Counted from the stretch's first letter, positions 23,466 through 32,569 are shown. The stretch is 64,000 nt of DNA from Streptomyces sp. AC550_RSS872 (GCF_019049285.1 NZ_JAGMUL010000169.1:98031-162030); one strand, 5' to 3'. Notes: generated by a model not told the origin, from the sequence alone. Made by a program: numbers and translations.

Positions 23466-25978
23466 TGCGGGTCCCGCTTTCTTGGCTGCGGGAGTACGTC
23501 GACCTGCCGGCGACCGAAACCGGCCGTGACGTACAGGCCAAGCTCATTTCCGCCGGTCTCGAGGTCGAGACCGTCGAGCAGCTCGGCGACGGCCTCAAGG
23601 GCCCGCTCGTCGTCGGCCAGGTGCTGACCATCGAGGAGCTGACGGAGTTCAAGAAGCCGATCCGCTTCTGCACCGTCGACGTCGGCCGGGCCAACGGCAC
23701 CGGCGAGCCCCAGGAACTGATCTGCGGCGCCCGGAACTTCCAGGTCGGCGACAAGGTCGTGGTCGTCCTCCCCGGCGCCGTGCTGCCCGGCGGTTTCGCC
23801 ATCGCCGCGCGCAAGACCTACGGCCGCGTCTCGCACGGCATGATCTGCTCCACCAGCGAGCTGGGCATGGGCGACGACGGCACGCACGGCATCATCGTGC
23901 TGCCGCCGGAGACCGAGGTCGGCAAGGACGCCATCGAGCTCCTGGAGCTGGTCGACGAGGTTCTGGACATCGCCGTCACCGCCAACCGCGGCGACTGCCT
24001 GTCCATCCGCGGAGTCGCCCGCGAGACCGCCATCGCCTACGGCCGCCCGCTGCGCGACCCCGCGCTGCTCGACGTGCCCGGCCCGAACGCCTTCGGCTAC
24101 CCGGTGCAGGTCTCCGACCCGATCGGCTGCGACCGCTTCACCGCCCGCACGGTGACCGGCCTCAGCCCCGAGGCGCGCTCCCCGATCTGGCTCCAGCGCC
24201 GCCTCCAGAAGGTCGGCATGCGCCCGATCTCGCTCGCCGTGGACGTCACCAACTACGTGATGATGGAGCTCGGCCAGCCGCTGCACGCCTACGACCGCAG
24301 TCTGGTCCAGGGCACCATCGGGGTGCGCCGGGCCGAGGAGGGCGAGAAGCTCGTCACCCTCGACGGCGTCGAGCGGCGGCTGCACGCCGAGGACCTGGTC
24401 ATCACCGACGAGCGCGGCCCGATCGGCCTCGCCGGTGTCATGGGCGGCGCCAACACGGAGATCGCCGACCACGAGGACGTGGAGAACGCCTCGACCGAGG
24501 TCGTCATCGAGGCCGCCCACTTCGACCAGGTCGCCATCGCGCGTACGGCCCGCCGCCACAAGCTGTCCTCGGAGGCGTCCCGTCGCTTCGAGCGCGGCGT
24601 CGACCCGGCGGCCGCCGCCGCGGCTGCCCAGCGCACCGTCGACCTGCTGGTCCTGCTCGCGGGCGGCACCGCCGAGGCCGGTGTCACCGAGGTCATCACG
24701 CCGTCCGCGCCGCACACCATCACCGTGCCGGCCGACCACCCGGACAAGGTCGCGGGCGTCGAGTACGGCCGCGAGACCGTCGTACGGCGCCTCCAGCAGA
24801 TCGGCTGCGACGTGTACGGGCAGGACGAGCTGATCGTCACCGTGCCGTCCTGGCGGCCCGACCTCCTGGAGCCGAACGACCTGGCCGAAGAGGTCATCCG
24901 CCTGGAGGGCTACGAGAACCTGCCCTCCACGCTGCCCAAGCCGCCGTCCGGCCGTGGCCTCACGCACCGCCAGCGGCTGCACCGCCGGGTCGGCCGCGCG
25001 CTGGCCGGCGCGGGCTATGTCGAGGCGCCGAACTACCCGTTCGTCAGCGAGCAGGTCTTCGACCAGCTCGGGCTGGCCGCCGACGACCCGGCCCGCCGTG
25101 TCGTCAAGCTGGTCAACCCGCTCAACGACGAGGAGCCCGCGCTCCGTACGTCGCTGCTGCCCGGGCTGCTCGGTGCGCTGCGCCGCAACGACGGGCGGGG
25201 CTCGCACGACCTGGCGCTGTTCGAGACCGGCCTGGTCTTCCAGCCGCGCGAGGAGCAGCGCGTCGCCGGGCACCTGCCCGTCGACCGCCGCCCGACCGAC
25301 GAGGAGATCGCCGCGCTGAACGCCGTGCTGCCCGAGCAGCCGCGTCATATCGCCGTCGTTCTCGCCGGTGCGCGTGAGCAGGCCGGCTGGTGGGGCAAGG
25401 GCCGTCCGGCCGACTGGGCCGACTCGGTCGAGGCGGCGCGCCTCGTCGCGCGGGAAGCCGGTGCCGAGCTGATCGTGCGGACCGGGCAGTACGGGCCGTG
25501 GCACCCGGGCCGGTGCGCCGAGCTGGCGATCACCGTCGACGGCGGGGAGCGGGTCATCGGTCACGCCGGTGAGCTGCACCCGCGGGTGCTCAAGGCGCTG
25601 GGGCTGCCCGCGCGCACGTGTGCGATGGAGCTGGACCTGGACGCCCTGGAGCAGGTCGGGGACGGTGCGCCGCAGGCGCCGAGCATCTCCACGTTCCCGG
25701 TGGCCACGCAGGATGTCGCCCTCGTCGTCGACAAGCCCGTGCCGGCCTTCGAGGTCGAGGCGGCGTTGCGGGACGGGGCGGGTGAACTTCTCGAGGGGAT
25801 CCGGCTGTTCGACGTGTACGTCAATGACGAGCAGCTCGGGGACGGGAAGAAGTCGCTGGCGTATGCGTTGCGCTTCCGCGCCGGGGATCGGACGCTGACG
25901 GTTGATGAGGCGTCGGCGGCTCGGGACGCGGCGGTTGCCCTCGCGGGCGAGCGTACGGGGGCGGTTCTCAGGGGTTAG
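23465..25978 (+). CDS. pheT: Phenylalanine--tRNA ligase beta subunit
   Basis: An 837-residue full-length beta subunit: N-terminal domain VPLSWLREYVDLPA, OB-fold tRNA-binding domain (VVGQVLTI to GDKVVVVLPGAVLPGG), B3/B4 editing domain (DRFTARTVTGLSPEARSPIW, GVMGGANTEI), B5 (LPSTLPKPPSGRG region), the catalytic-like core (NPLNDEEPALRTSLLPGLL) and the C-terminal ferredoxin-fold anticodon-binding domain (ISTFPVATQDVALVVDK to RDAAVALAGERTGAVLRG). It forms the alpha2beta2 enzyme with pheS. The ATG shares one base with the pheS stop. Confidence 0.97.
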   Translation: MRVPLSWLREYVDLPATETGRDVQAKLISAGLEVETVEQLGDGLKGPLVVGQVLTIEELTEFKKPIRFCTVDVGRANGTGEPQELICGARNFQVGDKVVVVLPGAVLPGGFAIAARKTYGRVSHGMICSTSELGMGDDGTHGIIVLPPETEVGKDAIELLELVDEVLDIAVTANRGDCLSIRGVARETAIAYGRPLRDPALLDVPGPNAFGYPVQVSDPIGCDRFTARTVTGLSPEARSPIWLQRRLQKVGMRPISLAVDVTNYVMMELGQPLHAYDRSLVQGTIGVRRAEEGEKLVTLDGVERRLHAEDLVITDERGPIGLAGVMGGANTEIADHEDVENASTEVVIEAAHFDQVAIARTARRHKLSSEASRRFERGVDPAAAAAAAQRTVDLLVLLAGGTAEAGVTEVITPSAPHTITVPADHPDKVAGVEYGRETVVRRLQQIGCDVYGQDELIVTVPSWRPDLLEPNDLAEEVIRLEGYENLPSTLPKPPSGRGLTHRQRLHRRVGRALAGAGYVEAPNYPFVSEQVFDQLGLAADDPARRVVKLVNPLNDEEPALRTSLLPGLLGALRRNDGRGSHDLALFETGLVFQPREEQRVAGHLPVDRRPTDEEIAALNAVLPEQPRHIAVVLAGAREQAGWWGKGRPADWADSVEAARLVAREAGAELIVRTGQYGPWHPGRCAELAITVDGGERVIGHAGELHPRVLKALGLPARTCAMELDLDALEQVGDGAPQAPSISTFPVATQDVALVVDKPVPAFEVEAALRDGAGELLEGIRLFDVYVNDEQLGDGKKSLAYALRFRAGDRTLTVDEASAARDAAVALAGERTGAVLRG

Positions 25979-26003
25979 CCCGCCCAAGGGGTGGGGGACT
26001 GCT

Positions 26004-26067
26004 GTTGTTCGGCGGCTGCGGGCTTTTGCGGCTGGTCGCGCAGTTCCCCGCGCCCCTTACGGGGCGT
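26004..26067 (+). repeat. Dispersed intergenic repeat, family R1, copy b
   Basis: Reads gttgttcggcggctgcgggc, then ggctggtcgcgcagttcccc and gcgccccttacggggcg. It lies between pheT and the SpoIIE phosphatase gene and is matched in inverted orientation at the other end of that gene (27168-27222). Confidence 0.8.
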
Positions 26068-26202
26068 GTTGTGGTCACCTCACTCAATAGGGTGACTTCT
26101 CTGGGTGATCTGGTACTTCCGGGGCATCCCTCGACAGAATCGGACCGGCCTTTCGGGGTCGGTCCGTTCTGCGTTGTCAGGGCCTATTGGGGGGCCATCG
26201 GC

Positions 26203-27234
26203 ATGTTCCGCATCAAGGGTCGGGTTCCCCGCAAGGCGCTCGCGTGGGGGCTGCCCACCGCCTGGGGCGCGATGGCGATCTCGTACAAGCTGGCCTGTCC
26301 GATCGCGCAGGAGGACAGCCTAGGGGCTCGGGTCGTCACCAGCGCCGTGTTCCTCGCCGTCGGTACGGGGCTGATCGCGCATGTCCGGCAGGCGCTGCTG
26401 CGTGAGCTGCGGCAAGTGCGCAAGGTCGCCGGTGCCGCGCAGAGTGCGCTGCTGCGGCCGCTGCCCTCGCGTATCGACGGGCTGAACGTCGCCGCCGGCC
26501 AGCTCTCCGCGGACCGCAGCGCCTGTGTCGGGGGTGACCTGTACGAGGTCATCGCCACCGAGCACGGCGTACGGGCGGTGATGGGCGACGTCCGCGGCCA
26601 TGGCATCGCCGCCATCGGCACGGTCGCCGCGCTCCTCGGCAGCTTCCGCGAGGCCGCGCACGACGAGCCCGACCTGGGGCGGCTTCTGCACAGACTGGAC
26701 CGGGCCCTGGCTCGACACCTGCGCGACGACCCCGTCTCCGAGGAGTTCGTCACTGTCCTGCTGCTGGAGATCAGCCGGGGCGGTGAGATCACCGCCCTCA
26801 ACTGCGGTCACCCCTGGCCCTACCTGCTGAGCGGCTCCACCGTGGAACCTCTCGCCGGCACCGACCCCCTCCCACCCCTGGGCTCCTTTCCGCTCCCGAC
26901 CGAACTGCCCGCGTTGAGCTGCGGCACCTTGCAGCCCGGCGAGGCCCTGGTCCTGTACACGGACGGTGTCGAAGACGCGAGGGACGGAAGAGGCCGGTTC
27001 TTTTCGCTCCAGGCGGCCCTCGTCGAAGCCGTACGCCACCACCCCATCACCCCGCAGACGATCCTGCGCACCCTCTTCACGGCCGTCCTCCGCCACACAA
27101 GAGGAAGGCAAGCAGACGACATAGCGCTACTGGTCCTACGGAACGACCGAACCGGGCTTACCTGCGACCCCTTGGGGGCGCGGGGAACTGCGCGACCTAC
27201 GACGACGAACCCGCAGCCGACCAACTACATCTAG
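26203..27234 (+). CDS. PP2C (SpoIIE/RsbU-type) phosphatase with two N-terminal membrane segments
   Basis: A 343-residue protein: hydrophobic segments at about residues 12-30 and 40-58 (ALAWGLPTAWGAMAISYKLA, VVTSAVFLAVGTGLIAHV), a short helical linker, then the SpoIIE PP2C domain with metal aspartates in CVGGDLYEV, VMGDVRGHGIAA, YTDGVEDA and QADDIALLVL, and CGHPWPYLL. Such phosphatases act on phosphorylated anti-sigma-factor antagonists. The start ATG at 26203 follows GGGGGG; longer frames run through a non-coding repeat. The last ~26 residues after LLVLRNDRT are encoded by an inverted copy of that same repeat, so this tail is probably not functional protein. Confidence 0.87.
   Translation: MFRIKGRVPRKALAWGLPTAWGAMAISYKLACPIAQEDSLGARVVTSAVFLAVGTGLIAHVRQALLRELRQVRKVAGAAQSALLRPLPSRIDGLNVAAGQLSADRSACVGGDLYEVIATEHGVRAVMGDVRGHGIAAIGTVAALLGSFREAAHDEPDLGRLLHRLDRALARHLRDDPVSEEFVTVLLLEISRGGEITALNCGHPWPYLLSGSTVEPLAGTDPLPPLGSFPLPTELPALSCGTLQPGEALVLYTDGVEDARDGRGRFFSLQAALVEAVRHHPITPQTILRTLFTAVLRHTRGRQADDIALLVLRNDRTGLTCDPLGARGTARPTTTNPQPTNYI
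27168..27222 (-). repeat. Dispersed intergenic repeat, family R1, copy c (inverted, inside the 3' coding end)
   Basis: The reverse complement carries ggctgcgggttcgtcg, then ggtcgcgcagttccccgcgc and ccccaaggggt, matching copies at 26004 and 20061. It encodes the C-terminal tail of the SpoIIE phosphatase. Confidence 0.8.
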
Positions 27235-27519
27235 CGCAACGGCGACCAGTCACCCGGCGTAGCCGGCGCGGCGGGGCGTCGCCATCCGCCCAGCCGCGGA
27301 GTGTCGGGCAGGCAGCTGGGCGGACGGCGCGGATGCGGGCCGCCGCAGTGTACGAGGGGGAGCCGGCGGCCCGGCCGGCCTCTTGCGAGGCATTTCAGTC
27401 AACCGGCCGGAAACTCTCCGCAACAGAGCGCGTACGCTGCGGATTCGAGCACTCCGTTCACACCCCGTGTGAAGCGGTTCGCACTACTCTGACGGCACCG
27501 AGCCATCCGGGGGGCATAC

Positions 27520-28860
27520 ATGCAGCCCAACACTCTGCTCGACGCGATCCTGGACGAGGCCGGGATCTCGCACGCGGGGCTGGCCGCACACGTGAACCAG
27601 GCGGGGCGGGCACGCGGCCTCGCGCTCAGATACGAACACACCGCCGTCGCACGGTGGTTGAAGGGGCAGCGGCCGCGCGGCCAGGTGCCCGACCTGATCT
27701 GCGAGGTGCTCGCCGGCCGACTGCACCGTACCGTCACGCTCGACGACATCGGTCTCGGCGTGCCCGGAGAACAGTCCGTAGCGCACACCACCTCGCTGTC
27801 CGGCTTCGTCGAGCGGGCCACCGCGCTGTGGCGCTCCGACGAGCAGCAGCGGCCGCACATCCTGGGCGCGCCGGCGGTCACGGGCACGCCCGCCGTCATG
27901 CCCGTGTGGGAGTGGGAGAACCCGCCCGAGGACGTCGATGTGTCACGCGGGGGTCGGCACCGGGTCACCCCCGCCGATCTGGAGATGCTGCGCGCTGCCC
28001 GTACCCACTACGAGCAGATGTACCGCAAGGCGGGTGGCATAGCGACCCGCACCCGGATCGTCGGCTTCCTCAACTCCGAGGCCGCTCCGTTGCTGCGCGG
28101 CAGCTACACCGACGCCACCGGCCGTCAACTCCACCGGGCGACGGGCGGGTTGGTGGCCATCGCGGGTATCTGTGCCTACGACTCCGACGCGCACGGCCTC
28201 GCCCAGCGCTACTTCCACCAGGCCCTGCGGCTGGCGAAGGCCAGCGGGGACCGGGGACTTGGCGCCTATGTGATCGCATTGCTGGTCAACCAGGCGCTGT
28301 TCATGCGGGAATGGCGGCAGGCCGTCGCCTTCGCCGAGGCCGCGTTGCGGGCCGCCGGCAAGCACATCACCCCGGCCCTCGCCTCCGACCTGTACGCGAT
28401 GCAGGCGAAGGCGTACGCCCACCTCGGCGACGGCACGGGCGCCCTGTCCTGCATCCGTCGTGCCGAGCAGGCCGCCGAACGCATCCGGCGCGGATACGAA
28501 CCCGACGAGACCGGCTATGTCCAGCCCGGTCTGGTCAACGTCCAGGTGGCGGAGGCGCTGCTCAGCCTCGGGGAGTTGGTCGCCGCGCGGGAGCACGCCG
28601 CGGCCGCCGTCGACAATCCGGCGCACGACCGGGGCCGGGTGCACCGGCTGGCCATGCTCAGCACGATCGAACTCCGTCAGGGCAACGCCGACAAGGCGGT
28701 GGCCATCGCGGTGCAGATGGCCGAGCAGGCGCGGGGAATGGAGTCCCAGCGCCTGCGCGACAGACTCCGGGCGGTGCGCGAACACCTGGTGCGCAACGGC
28801 TGCGCGGGCACGTCCGAGGCCGCCGAACTCATCGACGGCGCACTGCGCGTACCGCTGTAG
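27520..28860 (+). CDS. NsdA-like helix-turn-helix/TPR transcriptional regulator
   Basis: A 446-residue protein of the streptomycete family that includes NsdA: an N-terminal helix-turn-helix-like domain (LDAILDEAGISHAGLAAHVN, YEHTAVARWLKGQRPRGQVP), a linker (VWEWENPPEDVDVSRGG), then tetratricopeptide-like helices (FHQALRLAKASGDRGLGAYV, FAEAALRAAGKHITPALAS, AMQAKAYAHLGDGTGALSCI). NsdA and its paralogues repress differentiation and antibiotic production in S. coelicolor, but the role of this member is unknown. The ATG at 27520 is preceded by GGGGGG. The Nudix gene starts 60 bp downstream on the same strand, a pairing often seen for this family. Confidence 0.82.
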   Translation: MQPNTLLDAILDEAGISHAGLAAHVNQAGRARGLALRYEHTAVARWLKGQRPRGQVPDLICEVLAGRLHRTVTLDDIGLGVPGEQSVAHTTSLSGFVERATALWRSDEQQRPHILGAPAVTGTPAVMPVWEWENPPEDVDVSRGGRHRVTPADLEMLRAARTHYEQMYRKAGGIATRTRIVGFLNSEAAPLLRGSYTDATGRQLHRATGGLVAIAGICAYDSDAHGLAQRYFHQALRLAKASGDRGLGAYVIALLVNQALFMREWRQAVAFAEAALRAAGKHITPALASDLYAMQAKAYAHLGDGTGALSCIRRAEQAAERIRRGYEPDETGYVQPGLVNVQVAEALLSLGELVAAREHAAAAVDNPAHDRGRVHRLAMLSTIELRQGNADKAVAIAVQMAEQARGMESQRLRDRLRAVREHLVRNGCAGTSEAAELIDGALRVPL

Positions 28861-28920
28861 GCCCACCTTCATAGTCCCTGCTGCGATATTGCCACTTACT
28901 CGACGGAAGGTGGCAGAACC

Positions 28921-29451
28921 GTGCAGTGGACGAAACAGAACGAACAAACTGTGTATGAAAACCGCTGGTTCACCGTCAACCTGGCAGACGTGGAGCTGCC
29001 GGACGGGCGGCACCTGGACCACTTCCTCATACGACTGCGGCCGGTCGCCGTGGCCACGGTGGTCAACGAGGCCAACGAGGTCCTCCTCCTGTGGCGCCAC
29101 CGCTTCATCACCGACAGCTGGGGGTGGGAACTCGCGGCGGGTGTCGTCGAGGACGGCGAGGACATCGTCCGCGCGGCCGCCAGGGAACTCGAGGAGGAGA
29201 CCGGCTGGCGGCCGGGACCCCTGCACCACCTCATGAGCGTGGAGCCCTCCAACGGGCTCACCGACGCCCGGCACCACATCTACTGGGCCGACGAGGGCGA
29301 GTACGTCGGACATCCCGTGGACGACTACGAGTCGGACCGCCGGGAATGGGTCCCGCTCAAGCTCGTCCCCGACATGGTCGCCCGTGGGGAGGTCCCGGCC
29401 GCCAACATGGCGGCCGCGTTACTGATGCTGCACCACCTCAGGCTCGGCTAG
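28921..29451 (+). CDS. Nudix hydrolase with a TTA codon
   Basis: A 176-residue ADP-ribose pyrophosphatase-like Nudix protein. The Nudix box spans about residues 75-97, with G76, the REL-EE-TG core in AARELEEETGW, and metal-binding glutamates. The N-terminal beta-strand extension (ENRWFTVNLADVELPDGRHL) resembles ADP-sugar hydrolases. GTG start with AAGGTGG upstream. Codon 167 is TTA (29419-29421) near the C-terminus, so translation would need bldA tRNA. It probably forms an operon with the preceding NsdA-like regulator. Its stop overlaps the stop of the convergent coiled-coil gene through a CTAG palindrome. Confidence 0.88.
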   Translation: MQWTKQNEQTVYENRWFTVNLADVELPDGRHLDHFLIRLRPVAVATVVNEANEVLLLWRHRFITDSWGWELAAGVVEDGEDIVRAAARELEEETGWRPGPLHHLMSVEPSNGLTDARHHIYWADEGEYVGHPVDDYESDRREWVPLKLVPDMVARGEVPAANMAAALLMLHHLRLG

Positions 29452-29705
29452 CGCCCCACTGCCTGCCAGATCGCCACGACGAGAGCACCCACGGCGGTGA
29501 GGGCGGCGACCGCGGGCAGCGGCCAGCGCGCGTGTTCCAGTGTGTTGATCCGGGTGTTCAGCTCGTCGAGTTCCTTGGCGGTCTCCTCGGTGCGGTGCGT
29601 GAGCAGAGCCAGCCCGCCCTCCACACGGGCGTAGGCGACGTCGAGACGACGTCGTAACTCTGCGAGTTCTCCTTGTACGACCGGATGCTCGGGATCGACG
29701 GTCAC
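29448..29705 (-). CDS. Small coiled-coil, single-TM protein
   Basis: An 85-residue protein. Residues 8-58 are a predicted coiled coil (VVQGELAELRRRLDVAYARV, EETAKELDELNTRINTLEHA), followed by a single hydrophobic C-terminal segment (LPAVAALTAVGALVVAIWQA). No family is recognised. I chose the GTG at 29705 because GGAAAGGA lies about 8 bp upstream; the frame is open 48 codons further but upstream residues are low-complexity. It converges on the Nudix gene, with stop codons overlapping. Confidence 0.65.
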   Translation of the reverse strand: MTVDPEHPVVQGELAELRRRLDVAYARVEGGLALLTHRTEETAKELDELNTRINTLEHARWPLPAVAALTAVGALVVAIWQAVGR

Positions 29706-29837
29706 GAGTCCGTTCCTTTCCGTAGTGGTCTCACATCCCTTGCATGCGCAGGGAAAGTGAACTCGGCTGGTGGACGCGTGGGGAGAGTGTGCGACGGGCA
29801 TATGCGAGCCCGGCGCGCACACGGTGTGTGAATGACG

Positions 29838-29868
29838 CGGGCCCGGCACCTTCGCGGTGCCGGGCCCG
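29838..29868 (-). terminator. Strong terminator hairpin after the 3-hydroxybutyryl-CoA dehydrogenase gene
   Basis: A 13-bp perfect stem, CGGGCCCGGCACC with GGTGCCGGGCCCG, closes a 5-nt TTCGC loop 67 bp past the dehydrogenase stop on the minus strand. It also insulates the downstream small gene. Confidence 0.8.
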
Positions 29869-29934
29869 TGCGGTTGGCCGGAATCTGACCGTCTGTAATC
29901 AGCCGCAGATCTGATCAGCCGTAGAGAGACGTAA

Positions 29935-30807
29935 TCAGCCGTAGGTGTAGAAGCCGGAGCCTGTCTTGCGGCCCAGCCGGCCCGCGTCGACCATGCGCTG
30001 GAGCAGCGGCGGAGCGGCGTACAGCGGCTCCTTGAACTCGTCGTACATGCTCTGCGCCACCGAGGCGACCGTGTCCAGGCCGATCAGGTCCGACAGCCTC
30101 AGCGGGCCCATCGGGTGGGCGCAGCCGAGCTCCATGCCGTTGTCGATGTCCTCGCGGCTGGCGATGCCCGACTCGAACATCCGGATCGCGGAGAGGAGGT
30201 AGGGGATCAGCAGCGCGTTCACGACGAAGCCGGAACGGTCCTGAGCGCGGATCGCGTGCTTGCCGAGCAGCTTCTCCGCGAAGGTCTGGGCGCGGGCGAT
30301 CGTGCCCTCGGAGGTGGTGAGCGCCGGGATCAGCTCGACGAGCTTCTGCACCGGGGCCGGGTTGAAGAAGTGGATGCCGATGACCTGGTCGGGGCGCGAG
30401 GTGGCGACCGCCAGCCTCACCAGCGGGATCGAGGAGGTGTTGGACGCCAGGATCGCGTCCGGGCGGGTCACGACCTGGTCGAGGACCTGGAAGATCTCGG
30501 TCTTCACCTGCTCGTTCTCGACTACGGCCTCGATCACCAGGTCACGGTCGGCGAACTCGCCGAGGTCCGTGGTGAAGGACAGCCGCGCCTGCGTGGAGTC
30601 CCGCTCCTCCTCGCTGATCTTGCCGCGCTCGGCGGCCTTGGCCAGGGAAGTGAACAGCCGGGTGCGGCCGATCTCCAGGGCCTCGCCGGTGGTCTCGGCG
30701 ACCTTCACATCCAGCCCGGCGCGGGCGCACACCTCGGCGATGCCCGCTCCCATCTGGCCGCAGCCCACCACGCCGACGCGTGCAATATCTCCGGAGATGC
30801 CGGTCAC
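29935..30807 (-). CDS. 3-hydroxybutyryl-CoA dehydrogenase
   Basis: A 290-residue 3-hydroxyacyl-CoA dehydrogenase. The Rossmann motif GVVGCGQMGAGIAEVCARAG is N-terminal. The catalytic region has SNTSSIPLVRLA, then GIHFFNPAPVQKLVELIPA (catalytic His in the HFFNP motif) and RSGFVVNALLIPYLLSAIRM; the C-terminal dimerisation domain contains GCAHPMGPLRLSDLIGLDTV. It would interconvert acetoacetyl-CoA and 3-hydroxybutyryl-CoA in fatty-acid or butyrate metabolism. The GTG at 30807 has GAAGGGG upstream; the frame continues 75 codons upstream but that part has no homology character. It is monocistronic, with a strong terminator. Confidence 0.92.
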   Translation of the reverse strand: MTGISGDIARVGVVGCGQMGAGIAEVCARAGLDVKVAETTGEALEIGRTRLFTSLAKAAERGKISEEERDSTQARLSFTTDLGEFADRDLVIEAVVENEQVKTEIFQVLDQVVTRPDAILASNTSSIPLVRLAVATSRPDQVIGIHFFNPAPVQKLVELIPALTTSEGTIARAQTFAEKLLGKHAIRAQDRSGFVVNALLIPYLLSAIRMFESGIASREDIDNGMELGCAHPMGPLRLSDLIGLDTVASVAQSMYDEFKEPLYAAPPLLQRMVDAGRLGRKTGSGFYTYG

Positions 30808-31004
30808 ATCGACCCCTTCGCTGGTCCACGAATGCGGCAGGACCGCCGTTGTTCGGCGCCTGCTCCAAACCTGCACGTTACCTTCGGCGTAGCTTGATCG
30901 ATCGTTCGGGTGCCTCGTGAAAGCCTGTCGGCGGGACAGGTCCGGAGCACGCTGATCTGTCATGGGGTGGGCCATTGACCACGGCACACGGAGGTACGGA
31001 GAAG

Positions 31005-32267
31005 ATGCTGCACCGGAAGTCCCGGATGTCACGACGGGCGTTCACGGTGACCGCCCTGTCAGCACTCGTGGCGTCAGGCGGCGCGATGGCCGCCGGTTCC
31101 GCCATGGCGGACGGCAAGGGCCACCACAGGCGACGCGCGACGCGGGAGATGCGCGGCGTGTGGATCGCGACCGTGGCGAACCGGGACTGGCCCTCCCGGC
31201 AGGGCCTGACCGCGGACGAGCAGCGCGCCGAGCTGATCGCCCACCTCGACGCGGCGGCGGAGTCCCGACTGAACACCGTGGTCTTCCAGGTACGGCCCAC
31301 GGCCGACGCCCTGTGGCCCTCGCCGTACGAGCCGTGGTCGCAGGTCCTCACCGGCACCCAGGGCGAGGACCCCGGCTGGGATCCGCTCGGCACGGCCGTC
31401 GAGGAGGCCCACGCCCGCGATCTGCACCTGCACGCCTGGTTCAACCCGTACCGCATCGCCAACCACACGGACCTCGGCAAGCTGGCCGCGTCCCATCCCG
31501 CGCGGGTGCACGAGGACTGGGTGGTGACGTACGGCGGCAAGCTCTACTACAACCCGGGGCTGCCCGAGGTCCGCGAGTTCGTGCAGAAGGCCATGCTCGA
31601 CGCGGTGGAGAAGTACGAGATCGACGCGGTCCACTTCGACGACTACTTCTATCCCTATCCGGTGGCCGGCCAGACCTTCGACGACGACGAGGCCTACGAC
31701 CGCTACGGAAGCGGCTTCCCGGTCCGGGCCGACTGGCGGCGGGACAACATCGACAAGCTCGTCACGGAGATGGCGGCCGGCATCAGGAGGATCCGGCCCA
31801 GCACGGAGTTCGGCATCAGCCCGTTCGGCGTGTGGCGCAACGCCGGCACCGACCCGCTCGGCTCCGGCACCCGCGCGGGGGTGCAGACGTACGACGACCT
31901 GTACGCGGACACCCGCAAGTGGGTCCGCGAGGGCTGGATCGACTACATCTGCCCGCAGCTGTACTGGAACATCGGCTTCGCCGCCGCCGACTACGCCGAG
32001 CTCGTGCCCTGGTGGTCGGAGGTGGCACGGGGCAGCAGGACGAAGCTGTACGTCGGTGAGGCGCTGTACAAGGCCGGTGACGCGGCGCAGCCCGCCGCCT
32101 GGCAGGAACCGTCCGAACTGTCCCGGCATCTCACGCTGACCAAGGAGCACCCGGAGGTCTGCGGGCACATCTACTTCGCCGCGAAGGACGTCGCGACCGA
32201 CCGGATCGAGGCCATGGCACGGGTCGTCGCCGACCACTACGGGCAGCCGGCGATTCCCCCGCGCTGA
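31005..32267 (+). CDS. Tat-exported glycosyl hydrolase-like (GHL10/DUF187) protein
   Basis: A 420-residue secreted protein. The signal has a twin-arginine motif (SRRAFTVTALSALVA) and then a hydrophobic core ending near AGSAMADG. The mature domain is a TIM-barrel of the glycosyl-hydrolase-like 10 family: EMRGVWIATVANRDWPS, VFQVRPTADALWPSPYEPWS, HAWFNPYRIANH, AVHFDDYFYPYP, GISPFGVWRN and YICPQLYWNIGF. These proteins are thought to act on cell-wall glycans; activity here is not demonstrated. ATG at 31005 follows GGAG closely; an ATG at 31026, just before SRRAF, is the alternative start. Confidence 0.87.
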   Translation: MLHRKSRMSRRAFTVTALSALVASGGAMAAGSAMADGKGHHRRRATREMRGVWIATVANRDWPSRQGLTADEQRAELIAHLDAAAESRLNTVVFQVRPTADALWPSPYEPWSQVLTGTQGEDPGWDPLGTAVEEAHARDLHLHAWFNPYRIANHTDLGKLAASHPARVHEDWVVTYGGKLYYNPGLPEVREFVQKAMLDAVEKYEIDAVHFDDYFYPYPVAGQTFDDDEAYDRYGSGFPVRADWRRDNIDKLVTEMAAGIRRIRPSTEFGISPFGVWRNAGTDPLGSGTRAGVQTYDDLYADTRKWVREGWIDYICPQLYWNIGFAAADYAELVPWWSEVARGSRTKLYVGEALYKAGDAAQPAAWQEPSELSRHLTLTKEHPEVCGHIYFAAKDVATDRIEAMARVVADHYGQPAIPPR

Positions 32268-32280
32268 ACAGCTCGCTGAA

Positions 32281-32475
32281 CTACTTGATCGTGTTCCTGT
32301 GACGGATCTCGGCGTCGGGGCCGGGGGAGCACAGGCCCTCGTGCCCGTCCTCGAAGCGGACGCGGTACGGAGGATTGCCCTCCTGGCCCAGGACTTCGAC
32401 GATCTCGCCGACCTTGTCGTTTTGCCCGACCACCCTGCCGTGCTGGACAAGCTGGTCGCCCACGGTTGCACGCAT
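32281..32475 (-). CDS. DUF1918 domain protein
   Basis: A 64-residue protein: MRATVGDQLVQHGRVVGQND, then GEIVEVLGQEGNPPYRVRFE and DGHEGLCSPGPDAEI are the DUF1918 signature, an SH3-like small fold. The function is unknown. The ATG at 32475 has GAGGAGG about 9 bp upstream; the open frame upstream (to 32577) is not favoured. DUF1918 genes often occur in streptomycete stress and dormancy regulons, but this one stands alone. Confidence 0.87.
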   Translation of the reverse strand: MRATVGDQLVQHGRVVGQNDKVGEIVEVLGQEGNPPYRVRFEDGHEGLCSPGPDAEIRHRNTIK

Positions 32476-32569
32476 CAGTCGGTCCTCCTCACCAGGTGCG
32501 GGAGCAGCGGTCCGTGGCCTTGAGTCTACGGCGTGGAGCGGTGGTTGGAAGTGGGTCGTCGGGGCCCGC

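Noticed and set aside
23201..25987. 928-codon open frame on the minus strand opposite pheT
   Set aside because: It is the GC3 shadow of pheS/pheT, with low-complexity Asp/Gly/Val composition and no domain; the plus-strand genes are unambiguous.
26005..26202. Longer N-terminus of the SpoIIE phosphatase
   Set aside because: The extension is encoded by an R1 repeat and lacks a ribosome site; the ATG at 26203 begins directly before the first membrane segment.
30808..31032. 75-codon N-terminal extension of 3-hydroxybutyryl-CoA dehydrogenase
   Set aside because: Residues have no family character and the GTG at 30807 has a good ribosome site right before the Rossmann motif.
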